NCBI GenBank assembly: GCA_007449985.2
Contig: VIIQ02000153.1
Location: forward strand, 124,001 to 188,000
Length of the DNA: 64,000 nucleotides
Reading direction: 5' to 3'
Origin: Desmodesmus armatus
Taxonomy: Eukaryota > Chlorophyta > Chlorophyceae > Sphaeropleales > Scenedesmaceae
Each line of letters starts with the position of its first letter. Position 1 is the stretch's first letter. The notes beneath the pieces are model-generated. The model worked only from the letters and a program-made list of their open reading frames with translations, was not told where the DNA came from and did not search any database. A program made the position numbers and the translations under genes. Shown here one piece after another: positions 47,917 to 57,849 of the stretch.

Positions 47917-48262
47917 AGAGTGTCCTAGAGTAGGCGGAATGGGATGGAGTGGGTAGAATGCCAGAGTGGCAGGCTGAGGACCTGGGAAAAATCAGTTCAG
48001 CACAGCTAGAGTGTCCTGGAGTGGGAGGGAGTGGGCAGAATGCCAGAGTGGCAGGCTGGGGACTTGGAAAAATTCAGCTAGAGTGTCCTGGAGTGGGCAG
48101 AGTGGGAGGGAGTGGGCAGAATGCCAGAGTGCCACTAAGAGTGCCAGCCTACCAGTGGTAGGCTGGGGACTTTGAAACATTCAGCTAGAGTGTCCTGGAG
48201 TGGGCAGAGTGGGAGGGAGTGGGCAGAATGCCAGAGTGGCAGGCTGGGGCCTTAGGAAAATC
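47917..48262. repeat. Four-unit tandem repeat with an internal palindrome
   Basis: Units start at about 47917, 48008, 48080 and 48188 with gagtgtcct(g)gagtgggc and contain cagaatgccagagtggcagg. The third unit carries an insertion forming a perfect inverted repeat, ccagcctacca/tggtaggctgg, with a 1-nt loop (48144-48166). Confidence 0.88.
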
Positions 48263-48382
48263 AGGGATTACTCAGAGTTCGCACGATCATTCTGATAGTA
48301 CTCAAGAGTAAAATAGGGGGGTACTGTCGTTTTCTGGGCTAGTGTGCTCAGCTCAGAGGCTCTGAATCATTGGCCCAGAGTC

Positions 48383-48756
48383 GGGGTGCACAGGAAGGAT
48401 CGGAAGGGAAGGAAACAGTGGAAAGGGGTGTGACTGGGGTGCACAGGAAGCATCGGAAGGAAGGAAGCAGTAGAAAGGGGTGTGACTGGGGTGCACAGGA
48501 AGGATCGGAAGGGAGGGAAGCAGTGGAAAATGGTGTGACTGGGGTGCACAGGAAGCATCGGAAGGGAAAGAAGCAATGGAAATGGGTGTGGCTGGGGTGC
48601 ACAGGAAGCATTGGAAGGGAAGGAAGCAGTGGAAAGGGGTGTGACTGGGGTGCACAGGAAGCATCGGAAGGGAAGGAAGCAGTGGAAAGGCGTGTGACTG
48701 GGGTGCACAGGAAGCATTGGAAGGGAAGGAAGCAGTGGAAAGGGGTGTGACTGGGG
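48383..48756. repeat. 53-bp minisatellite, about seven units
   Basis: The unit ggggtgcacaggaagcatcg + gaagggaaggaagcagtgga + aaggggtgtgact recurs at about 48383, 48436, 48488, 48540, 48594, 48646 and 48699. All six frames stay open because the repeat lacks stops; I do not regard it as coding. Confidence 0.92.
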
Positions 48757-50296
48757 CGCAGTGGGCCCAGCTGACAGATTTTATATTCTCTTCAATTCCA
48801 TGACTTCCCCTCACTGCAATACTGCAAACCACCCGCACAGCGACATGAAGAGGGGAAGAATACTATATTCCTGGGAAATTCTAGCTTACATAGAACATTA
48901 TCTCGAAGGACTGTGCTGGCTCCTCTGCTGCGGGCTCAGCCCTGGCCATCCTGTCCCCTAGCAAACAACACACAAGACATAAGCTGTTAAAGAGCTCCCA
49001 TGAACAAATTGAACACCCAGTTTGGCCTCAGAAGCCTATCACCCAGCTGCACAAATGCAGATGCAGCAGTGCTGGGCATTACCACCGAGTCTGCTGTGCG
49101 TCACCTTGCTGTTACCTTGCACGTTCGTGAACTTTCAGCAGCTTGGCTTCGCTTCAGGCGTATCTGAGTTCGCAGCACTGTGCCCAGTGCTGTGGGCCGT
49201 GGATACGCGGGCTGAGGGTCGTTCGTCTTTCTTTTGATGTCCAAGACAAATTATATTCAGCTGACTGAACCCAGTGTTCTACTGTTGTCGTGCTACCACT
49301 TGTGATCCGGCTGACGAGGTCGTTCTACGTTTGAACACCAACCTGATGAGTAACCAGAGTGGCCAGATCACAGATACACTTGGCAGCTACGCAGCTACTG
49401 TGACTGTGACAGCAGCACAATGCCTGCAGCACCATCTACATAGTTTGGACAGCACCTAAGTAATGCAGGGGGTCTTTCAGTTGGGTATGGTGACCCTGTG
49501 CTGACCTGTGCCTTCGCCCATCAAAATGGCCCTGCTGCTGCCTCCCTGCATATTGAACTTTTCACCTGATAATGCTAGGGGTCTAGGACCACTGCTTGCT
49601 TGTGCGGCCGTCTGCCTCGGGACTGATGCAGCTGCAGCTCCAGCTGCAGAGTGGGAGCCATTCAAGCAGGCAACAGGGTGGGAGGAGGCACTAGTGTACT
49701 GCTGAGCCCTCAGCTGCAGCATCATGGTTGGTGAGTGATGAATGGCCCTGTGTCAGCTTGTGGTGGCGAGTGGGTAGTGCAGAGCAAGGATAATGGGAGG
49801 GGACGCTGTGAAGGGTGCCATTTTGGAGGAACATGGTGGCAAAGCATGTGAGGAGCTGGTATAAGGTATGAGGTGCTTGCGTGTTTCAGCAGCAGGCAGG
49901 GGCTAGATGGGGTAGCTTTGTGAAGTTGGGTGCGTCAAGAAGCAAAACAGATGGGCTGCAGGTGAGCATCAAGTGACTGTAGGTAAAGCGGGTGTGGCTA
50001 GGGTGTGGGCCCAAATGCATCTTGCCATGCTGCTATCATGCTTGGCAGGCAGAAATAAGCCCTTGTTGCTGGTTGATGCACACCTGCCACCTCAAATACT
50101 GAGCAGCAGTGTCCACCCACCTGCGATGTCTGTTTCCTGCAGCTCATCTTATAGGCCTACAAAGCTGGCTGAGCCAGTCAGCAGTGCGCCTTGTTTGCCT
50201 TCAGGACGCCATGGCTACTGTCAGTTGACTGGGCGCTGCAGGCATGGTGGGATAGGAGCACATGCGACCATGTGTGCTGCTGCGCCGGCAGTGCAT
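48757..50296. other. Mostly unassigned stretch
   Basis: One short frame, ATG 49526 to TGA 49705 (+), reads EWEPFKQATGWEEALVYC at its end and may be an exon; no splice partner was found. Nothing else is supported. Confidence 0.3.
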
Positions 50297-52233
50297 ATGT
50301 CACTCCTCCCTCTCCTTCCAGTTTTGTGTGCCTTCACCTGTGTTGCGTCAATCCTCATTGCCATGCTGTGCCTGTGCTGCACTGTGTTGTCTTCTGCGCA
50401 GGAGCAACGCATGGCGCAACTGAGCATCAGCAGCACCAGCGGCAGCTGTCATGGCGCACCACATTGCAAGGCTCTTGAACAGCCCGCCAGCCACCACTGA
50501 CCTGGCCATGCAGCTGTGTACGAAGCCATCAACAAGACATGTTGCTGCTGCATGCGTATTAGAGAGACGGGAGCCACGACCATGTCGTTGAGCTGCGACA
50601 ATGGAGCCAAGCGGGTGCAGCACTGTTGGTGGCAAACAGAGTATGGCACAACCGTTGTACCATACAAGTGGCAGTGTGCGCTGCGGGTGGTGCAGGATTT
50701 GGCTCGTCTCTTGTATCCCTAGCTGCCAGGGGTGAGTTCAAGAGGTGAAGGGATGGGGGGAGCAGCGGCCAGCAGGAAATGTATGAAGGGTTGTGGTCCC
50801 CAGTGTGTTGTGTGATGCTGTGTAGCAGTTGCGTGCGCATGGCAACGGTAGGTCAACTTCAAGGACAACATGCTCTTCTGCCGTAGCTTTTGATTGAGCA
50901 CTCCAACCCAGCAGCAGCAGCAGCAGCAGCAAGCAGGCTTGGTGGTGCACACATGCTTTTGGCCACATGAGGTATGCTTACTGGTGTTGGCAATGCAGCA
51001 GTGGTGTCCCTTGGAATGTCAGGCTCACTCCCAGGATTCTTGAGCTTTTCGGGTTTTCATTTTTCAATCTGCCTGCAGCATCTTCCTTGTTCTTGCCACC
51101 TTGTCGCTTCCCCATCTGCCCACCTGCTGGCAGTTGCACTCATCATGGCACCCATGTTGGTACGGACAGCCTGCTGAAAATGGATGTGCCCCTCCCCCCC
51201 TCCCATGCTGTCCCTACCGCCACCACCGCAGGATCGCCCTGCATGCAGTAGCACTGACTGGACCTGCAGGGCAGATGCTGATAGCCAGCAGCCATCGCTC
51301 CGACTGCAGCAGGCAATGCAGTCACAAGCAGACTGGGGCAGTGGGCGGCAGCTGATGGTGGCAGCAGCGGGAGTGGGCGCAGCCCATAGGACAGCAGCCG
51401 TCAAGTTAGCAGCAGCGGACAGGAAAGCCCACAGACTCCGCCAATCAAAGTCAGAGGCTGTTGTGGCATATGTGGTGAGTCAACGCTACTGCTACCTGCT
51501 GGCAGTTTTGCCGCATGGGTATGACATTGTGGGGTGTGCATCTGTAACAACCAATGACATTGGTTTCAGGTGCAATCAGGGCACAGGAAGCTGTGTGTTG
51601 ACAACAGATTCAGATGTAGGCATGACCTACGTAGTGTCAGGTTCAGGATAGACTGTCAAGTGGTGAAGACAGCAACAGAAGCTTGCAATAAGGGCTGACG
51701 TCGCCAGTGGGGGTGGCGGGCAGTAAACGCGGCAGCGTGCATCAGACATCTGCTTAGTGGATAGTGCGTGAGATAGTCACTATAGGGGGCAGTGACAGCT
51801 CCAATGACAGCGTGTCACCGCCCTGCTTCAAGCTGGTACTTCTGTGTTAGCTCTTGCTCCCCTCCTGGCACACCTCCCTCTCTGAGCGGGTTTAGGCAGG
51901 CTGTCTCCCAGTGCTCTCCCTTACCCTCCAGCACGGTGATAGTAGGTCTCATGCTGCTAGAGGGCCGGCTCACTGCAGTCATGTTGTCATTTGCAACACC
52001 AACACCCATACAATGCATCCCCCCTGCCCCCTTTGCAGGCTCCCGTGAGCAGCAGCAAGGCTGGCAGCGCTGTGGGTGCAGTCCAGGGCCAGGCAGCAGC
52101 AGGCAAGGCTGCCACCAAGATGGCAGCATCACCCATGGCAGCAGCAAGGCCAGCCAGGCAGCCAGGCAGCCCCCAGCAGGAAGCAAAGTGCAACCGGCCC
52201 CACCTCATGTGCTGCATCTGCGCCTGTCAGTAA
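50297..52233 (+). CDS. Candidate gene for a small membrane or secreted Ala-rich protein
   Basis: ATG 50297 opens a hydrophobic segment (SLLPLLPVLCAFTCVASILI AMLC) resembling a signal peptide or anchor. Further exon-like segments are all in phase 0: 51079-51159 (SAHLLAVALIMAPML), 51232-51474 (RTAAVKLAAADRKAHRLRQS; ends gtg|gtgagt) and 52039-52233 (SKAGSAVGAVQGQAAAGKAA, ending CCICACQ, stop TAA). The link between the ATG segment and the rest is not established; 50516-50722 (a Cys-rich open frame ending VVQDLARLLYP) may be an alternative last exon. No family is recognised. Confidence 0.35.
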
Positions 52234-53410
52234 GGGCGCCAAGTCTGCTGCAGTGGGCAAGCCCCCGCAGCAACGGCAAGGGTGCCAGCAGGGTGCCCTG
52301 CTGTGTCCAGTGCTAGCAGCTTGGTTGCAACTGCTAGCGGCCAGCAGCAGTGCATGAAAGGGTGTGCTGTGGCAGGCCGGATGGGCTTAGGGCTTTGTTC
52401 AGAGGGGCCTTTGCTGCTGCCCAGTGCTGCATCAGCTGCCTGCATGCCAGTATCGCCACTGTTGGCAACCCACAAGCACGTTCCGCAACTCCAGTGGGTC
52501 CCCAGTTATTGATGGCTAACAGCCTTGGGTACCAGCCTTGCATGGCCCTTGTTCTAGTTGCTAGCCTGGCATGGCAGTTTTCCAGGTTGACTTACTTCAT
52601 TGAGTGCCTTCCGGCTGAAGCTTCAGCCGGCGTGCTGGGCCAATGTGCGCGCTGGGTTCTGGATGAATCAGCAGGGTTTGGCGTTTGGTGTTCTGAGCAC
52701 TGCCAGTGACTGCCGCGTTGGTGTGTTTGCAGCAGTGTGCAGGATCCGACTGTGGTGACAGTTTCTTTACAGATGCACGGACCTGTTGTGCTGGGGTGGT
52801 GTCTGCGAGGTGTCAGTGTCAGAGCGCAGCTGGGGTTCATGCTGCTAGACCAGCATTTAAGCGTGTGTGCTTGATGCTGGGCCCGTACCCAACCGTAGGG
52901 CCATGTGGGAATTTTTTATGGTGGCAATTTTTACGGCACCTTCTATTGAGAGGGTACTGCAGGCGTTTGCCTGGAATGGGCCTTTTCCTTTCCTGTTCAC
53001 ATTGCTGTTGCAGGTTGTGTTATGACCCGCTGTGTTCTTGCATGCGTTGGTGTGTCAGGAGCGCAGCATGATCAGCACTTGCAGTGTTGACGCAGTGCCT
53101 GCAGATAGGAGGTGTGCATCCTACTATTGCCGGCAGCATAATACAAATAGCGTCGGGGCTGCTTGTTTGAAAGCTTGTGCCGCACAGGTGTGGTACAGCT
53201 TCATAAACCCCTAGCACTTTCGTGGCAGAGATTGCAATGTGAGGTCCGACGGTGCCTGGCAAGGCCGTTGATCCTGCACCATGCACAGTTTGGGTTGTCA
53301 ACTGGCGACGAGTCACAGTATCGTGTGCTGCAGCTGACATCATGTCAGCAAGGGTTGCTTTTTTGAGGTGTGCGGGATGATGTTGTGCTGGGTTACAGGC
53401 TCATGTTTTC
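52234..53410. other. Unassigned stretch with isolated coding-like segments
   Basis: Frames at 52850-53010 (RVCLMLGPYPTVGPCGNFLW) and 53215-53366 (QRLQCEVRRCLARPLILHHA) have coding-like texture on the plus strand and may be exons of the gene that ends at 53782, but splice junctions could not be matched. Confidence 0.3.
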
Positions 53411-53413
53411 AGA

Positions 53414-53782
53414 GTGAAGCTGCCCTTGGTTTTGGTTGCTGTTGGCAAACCGCTTTACTCCAGGGCTGCTGAGGGGAGTGTTTGTTTGTTGTTGTGGATG
53501 GAGTTCCCATGCAATGTGTCTGCAACCCAGTTGCGGTCCTTCATGCACCAGCCTGCCCATCGTGTTGGTGCCTTTCTGCGTGAGTGTGGCCAGCGTCGGT
53601 GGTCCAACCCTCCATTGGAGGTTTTGTTTGCTGACGGGCTGTCAGCTGAGGAAGCTGATACCCTCATGGGTGTTGCTGGGGATGGGTTGGCCCCCGACGT
53701 GTCCGATCTGTTCGTCAGTGCATTCTCAGATGAGTACTACGATGTCTATTCAGATGCGTTCTATGATGCTGATGCCCCATGA
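53414..53782 (+). CDS. 3' exon of an unrecognised protein with acidic Tyr-rich C-terminus
   Basis: A 122-codon open frame encodes SATQLRSFMHQPAHRVGAFL, ECGQRRWSNPPLEVLFADGL and SAEEADTLMGVAG, and ends in SDEYYDVYSDAFYDADAP. It has no good ATG at the 5' end (first internal Met at 53498), so it is probably a terminal exon entered from ttttcag at about 53410. TGTAA lies 45 nt after the stop. No family is recognised. Confidence 0.5.
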   Translation: MKLPLVLVAVGKPLYSRAAEGSVCLLLWMEFPCNVSATQLRSFMHQPAHRVGAFLRECGQRRWSNPPLEVLFADGLSAEEADTLMGVAGDGLAPDVSDLFVSAFSDEYYDVYSDAFYDADAP

Positions 53783-53826
53783 GCCTCGTTGGCTCCCTAC
53801 GGGGTGTTCAGGCTCAGCCTGAACCA

Positions 53827-53831
53827 TGTAA
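53827..53831 (+). terminator. TGTAA polyadenylation signal
   Basis: TGTAA lies 45 nt downstream of the TGA at 53780-53782, directly after a small inverted repeat (ttcaggct/agcctgaa). This supports the end of the acidic-tail gene. Confidence 0.5.
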
Positions 53832-56762
53832 CAGTAACAGTAACAGTTGTTAGCAAGGTGTGCGTACCTGGCGCATTGGTGCAGCGACTTCAGCTATCAT
53901 GACTTCAGCAGGTGTGGCTCACAGCAGCAGGGATGGCTTGGGTCAGCAGTGGGCAGAATTGGCAGGTACTGTGCATGTGCACGCTGCTCACAACGCTCTA
54001 GAGATCTCCCGATCGTGTGAGCTTGGCGGCCCATTGAGTGTTGATGTGCAGAATGTGCCTACAAACGCACAGCATGCAGTGTGTTTGTGACTTGGGATTG
54101 CATTTAAGTGCTGTGGGGTGGGTGACCAACATTGTGCTGGTACAGCAAATTCAGGACTGAGTGTTTACGTCGAGATTGGCGGGCTGAGCGTGCTGGCATA
54201 GCATCGCATTCTGAGGCAGCAGCTGTGAGCCGACAAGGCTCAGCAACAAATTTTGTGTGTTGAGCAGGCGTGACATGTTTGTGGCAGCAGTGGAACTTCA
54301 TGCTTATTGCCACATGCCCTTATTATGGTCCTGCACCCAAGGACCATGTGTTTCCCGCTGTTGCTTTGCGCGTGCGCCATTGCTGGAGTGTTCTTCTTGA
54401 TATTCTGTTGTTTATGAGGTGACAAGCTGTACATGCAGCAGACTGCGCACGCGACGCAAGGACATCTGTGTCTTTTCTTAGTGCTGATGGCGCACTGAGT
54501 GAGTTACTGCAACGACCGTGAGTGCTGAGAATGCACCTGCAACTGTGAGTGCTGAGGATGCACCTGCAACTGACAAATGGGCTGTGCTTGTGTACATGGT
54601 TCAGGCTTTAGGGGGCGCAGTGCTGTCTTTGTGCACTCTGCTATGTGCCTGCTGCTGCTTCTGCACGCAATGTGACAAACCATGCATATGACTGTTGACG
54701 TCTCAGCTGCTGCTGTCATCTGCAACAGCAAGGGGCGTGGGTTTGTACATTGTGCTAGACCGGCAGGGGCACTGTTGACGTCACAGTCAACACTGCCTGC
54801 CGTAGTTCACTGACCACTGAGCGTAGGGCTCTCGACTGTTGCTGAGAATGCTCATTGCTGCTCTTTTCATTGTTGATGAGCACTCGCTGTTACTTGCCGG
54901 TTTGAGCAGCTTGCTGTCTGGTTGGTCCTTTTTGTTGCATCTGAGGCCAGTGTGTCAACCGAGTGGTAGTCGTGTTCTATAACAGCATGTTAATGTTTAG
55001 GTGACCGTCATGATTTGCGGCAAACCATCTGCTAAGGCAGGTCCATTGCTGGCCCCGTCTAGTGGCGCAGTCTCCATTGTACTACACTGGGGTGCGGACT
55101 GGCGTGTCTGGGTTACTGTGCGACTGCGTGTGTGTATCTTGGCATGGCGACAGCCCCGCAGGTGATTCAGGCATAGCGCACCAGCAGTGTTCGTGACATT
55201 GCTGCTCAATTGATTGCAGCAGCTGTGGTGGTGACCGTTAGCGGCAGGGTGCAAGTTTGTCGTGTTATGCCAGGTGTGCCTGTTGTTGCTGGAGTTTGGT
55301 CTGCTGATGGCTTTGTGCAGTTTTGGGCCCCATACTGTCGGTCCGGGACTGTACTGTCAGACAATTCAGGAGGTGAACTGTAGCTTCTGGCTTGCTGATC
55401 GCTGCAGCAGAGGCAGCAAGAATTGCTGCAGCAGAGGCAGTAGGTGTGGTCTGTCCACAGCTTGTGGCCGTAGTCCCCTCAAGTGTGCTGGCTGGCTGGG
55501 ATTGTGTACTAGCATAGCCATGCGTTTTAGGTTGTTTACTCAGGTGCACGCGTGTTGATCGGGGTTGGTGAATGATGCAGTGGGCTAAGTTGTAACCCCA
55601 CCCGACATTACACATATGAGTGGAAAGCCTGATTATCGCCAAAATGATTCATCAGGGGACACTGTGTAACGAGCGCGGGTCCCTTGCATGTACTCTTTAC
55701 AAAGCTCAACCACACTTCCAGACAGTTGCAGACCAGACGGTTGCAATCATGAGCAGGCCCCCCCCTGCTTATGTTGGTCACCGCCGTCCGTCGTCACGAC
55801 TGCGAGCCTCGCACCCGGCCGGGTGCGACCGCGGTGTTGGCCTTGCGTCCAACGTGCGCCTTAGACCGTCGCTCAAAACACCTATTGAGGTGTCTTTGCC
55901 TTGCATACCTATTCATGTATGTATGCCTTTCGAAAAGAAGCATAGACACGCCTGCCAATAACACACCAAATCCCGACGCTGTGTCACACAGCACAATGCC
56001 GCGACGACGTCCAGCCCAATAAGTATCGCCGTCAATTGAAAGCAGATAGACAACTGGGATGGGTAAGAGGACCCAGCGCTCAATCTTCGTCCCCACAAAC
56101 AATTTCACGTGAAGCCCCGCCTGCCCTCTCCTCTCGCTGTTTGGCACCATGTTGAGCTCAATGCTGCTCTGGCTGCTTCAATTGACTGTGCACATGCCCT
56201 TCATGTCGCCCTGCACGACCTCGGCACAGCAGCACAGCAGCGCAGAAGCACAGCAGCAGGATGCAAACAGCAGCAATGGTGGCGAGCTAAAACATTTTCA
56301 CCAGCGGTAATTGCATGACTCAAATTGGGCTTGGGCCAGCACCATTGGTGCCCAGCTGAGCTTGCTGTTCCTAACCAACCTGGCACTGACGGCCAGAGAA
56401 GTCTTGCCGCCACCGCTGTCTGCAGTCACCCCCACAGCAGCCTTGTAGACTTGCCACACCGTGCATTGCCAGCTGCTACTCCCACACCCTCGTGGCCGCC
56501 CAGTGGCGAACGATCAGAATTGCACACACGGACATTGCATCGCATTTGCAGCTACAAGGCCAGATGCAAGCAGAGCTAAGCAGCAAACGCAACATGCAGA
56601 TTGGTTCTGTTGCGCGGCGGAATGCTGTCAGTGACATTGAAGAACCACCTCACCTTGCTGCTGCTGTGATTGGAAGTGGGTGCACCTGCTGTGGCTGCTG
56701 CTGCCGCGCCTTGAACCATGTATGTCCCCGTCTGTGCTTTGCAGTATGCCAACACATGCATG

Positions 56763-56912
56763 CCGGGCGCATGGGGGAAGGGGAAAGAGGGGAGAGGGGG
56801 GGGGGGGAGAGAAGGGGTGGAGGGAGGGGGAGGGATGGACAGTTGAATGGGGGGAGGGATGGAGGGAGGGGGGGTGGGGGATCGAGGGTGGTGGGGGGGG
56901 GGGGGGGGGGCG
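56763..56912. repeat. G-rich polypurine tract
   Basis: About 150 bases are almost all G and A on the plus strand, with runs of 12 and 18 G. Such tracts can form G-quadruplex or triplex DNA and are prone to sequencing error. Shorter C/G homopolymers recur at 37935, 38502 and 58150. Confidence 0.85.
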
Positions 56913-57225
56913 CTCAGCTCAAAGTCCAGCTGACAGCTGCTAACTTGCAGCAGAAGAAGGTGTTGACGCGTTGGCCACACAGTATGGTTCACTACTGCGC
57001 TGATGCAGCAGTGATGCAGCAGTGACCACAACCAAGGGCCTTCCGCGATGTTTTTTTGTGTGCTGGCAGCAAAGGCTGCCTTCATGGAAAGCCAGAGGTG
57101 AGATAGAGAGATGTGTGTTTGACTGGGCTGGTTGACGTATGTGGGGTGGGTTGAGAGGGGGTTGTAGGGCACAGTGTGGAGGCAGGCAGGGTGGTGAGTC
57201 AGCACACCATCAACCCAGCCGAAAG

Positions 57226-57255
57226 TGAAGGCAGGTCATGCATGACCTGCCTTCA
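57226..57255. repeat. Perfect 30-bp palindrome
   Basis: tgaaggcaggtcatg is followed directly by its exact reverse complement with no spacer. A second, imperfect palindrome (ctacataa...ttatgtag) lies 25 bases further on at 57279-57301. Confidence 0.95.
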
Positions 57256-57372
57256 TGGCACTACACCTTCACCGCACTACATAAGGGGCCTTTATGTAGC
57301 CCCCTGTAGTTCTCCTGAGTATCAGAGTGATGCCAAGGTGGAATGCAATGCTAGTACAGATTGGAGTTACTC

Positions 57373-57377
57373 TTACA
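57373..57377 (-). terminator. TGTAA polyadenylation signal, minus strand
   Basis: Plus-strand ttaca is TGTAA on the minus strand, 55 nt beyond the TAA at 57432. It supports a minus-strand gene ending here. Confidence 0.5.
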
Positions 57378-57431
57378 GCAGTTGACACCTTAGGGCTTTC
57401 ACCTAGGGTATGCAGCAGTGTGCAGTGATCA

Positions 57432-57849
57432 TTACTGTGCCCAGTTATGGTAGGGGTTGGTCCTGCCCTTGCCCTTGAAGTGCGTGTGGTAGTGCTCCAA
57501 AATCTGCTTGGTCTGGTCTGCTTTGTAGCACACACGGGACTTGGGTGAACACCAGCCCAAACCCTGGATCTCACCCCCTGCCTCAAGCAGTCACCTGCAG
57601 CCCACCTGACTGACAGTCATCTGAGGGCGCAAACAAGCGCCTTGAAGTGTTGCTGCTGCTACTGCTGCTGATACTGTGTGCTTTGTCACAGTCCTGATGC
57701 TGCCGTGCTACTGTTTGCATGACAGGGGCAGCTGGCACTGGTCTGAGACCTGCTGCGTGTGTAGCCAAGATGGCCATAGCATGATGTGCCCTGACAACAG
57801 CTACTGTTGCTGCTGTTGCTGCCACCGGGGAGCCGTGGAATGATCCACA
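57432..57849 (-). CDS. Last two exons of an unrecognised minus-strand gene
   Basis: The terminal exon (57577-57432) reads GEIQGLGWCSPKSRVCYKAD then QTKQILEHYHTHFKGKGRTN and ends YHNWAQ, stop TAA. It follows gaggcag. The exon before it (about 57849-57612) ends LFAPSDDCQS with a gtgggc donor in phase 1, matching the phase of the last exon; it includes HHAMAILATHAAGLRPVPAA and a short Ser run. The gene probably continues to higher coordinates. The basic, His- and Tyr-rich C-terminus is not one I can assign. Confidence 0.5.

Larger units (their letters stand above)
53832..57372. other. Unassigned stretch with a G-rich purine tract
   Basis: No gene model is supported. A plus-strand frame near 55216-55383 (PGVPVVAGVWSADGFVQFWA) has protein-like texture. 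A ~24-bp direct repeat (gcacctgcaactg with flanks) lies at 54513-54572. The purine tract is listed separately. Confidence 0.35.

Noticed and set aside
48347..48838. Minus-strand frames reading LPVHPSHTPFHCFLPF repeats
   Set aside because: Translation of the 53-bp minisatellite. All frames are open and the period is not a multiple of three in every unit, so no selected protein is indicated.
56576..57205. 209-codon minus-strand frame, Pro-rich
   Set aside because: Mostly the antisense of the G-rich polypurine tract (Pro/Ser codons), without splice or start context.
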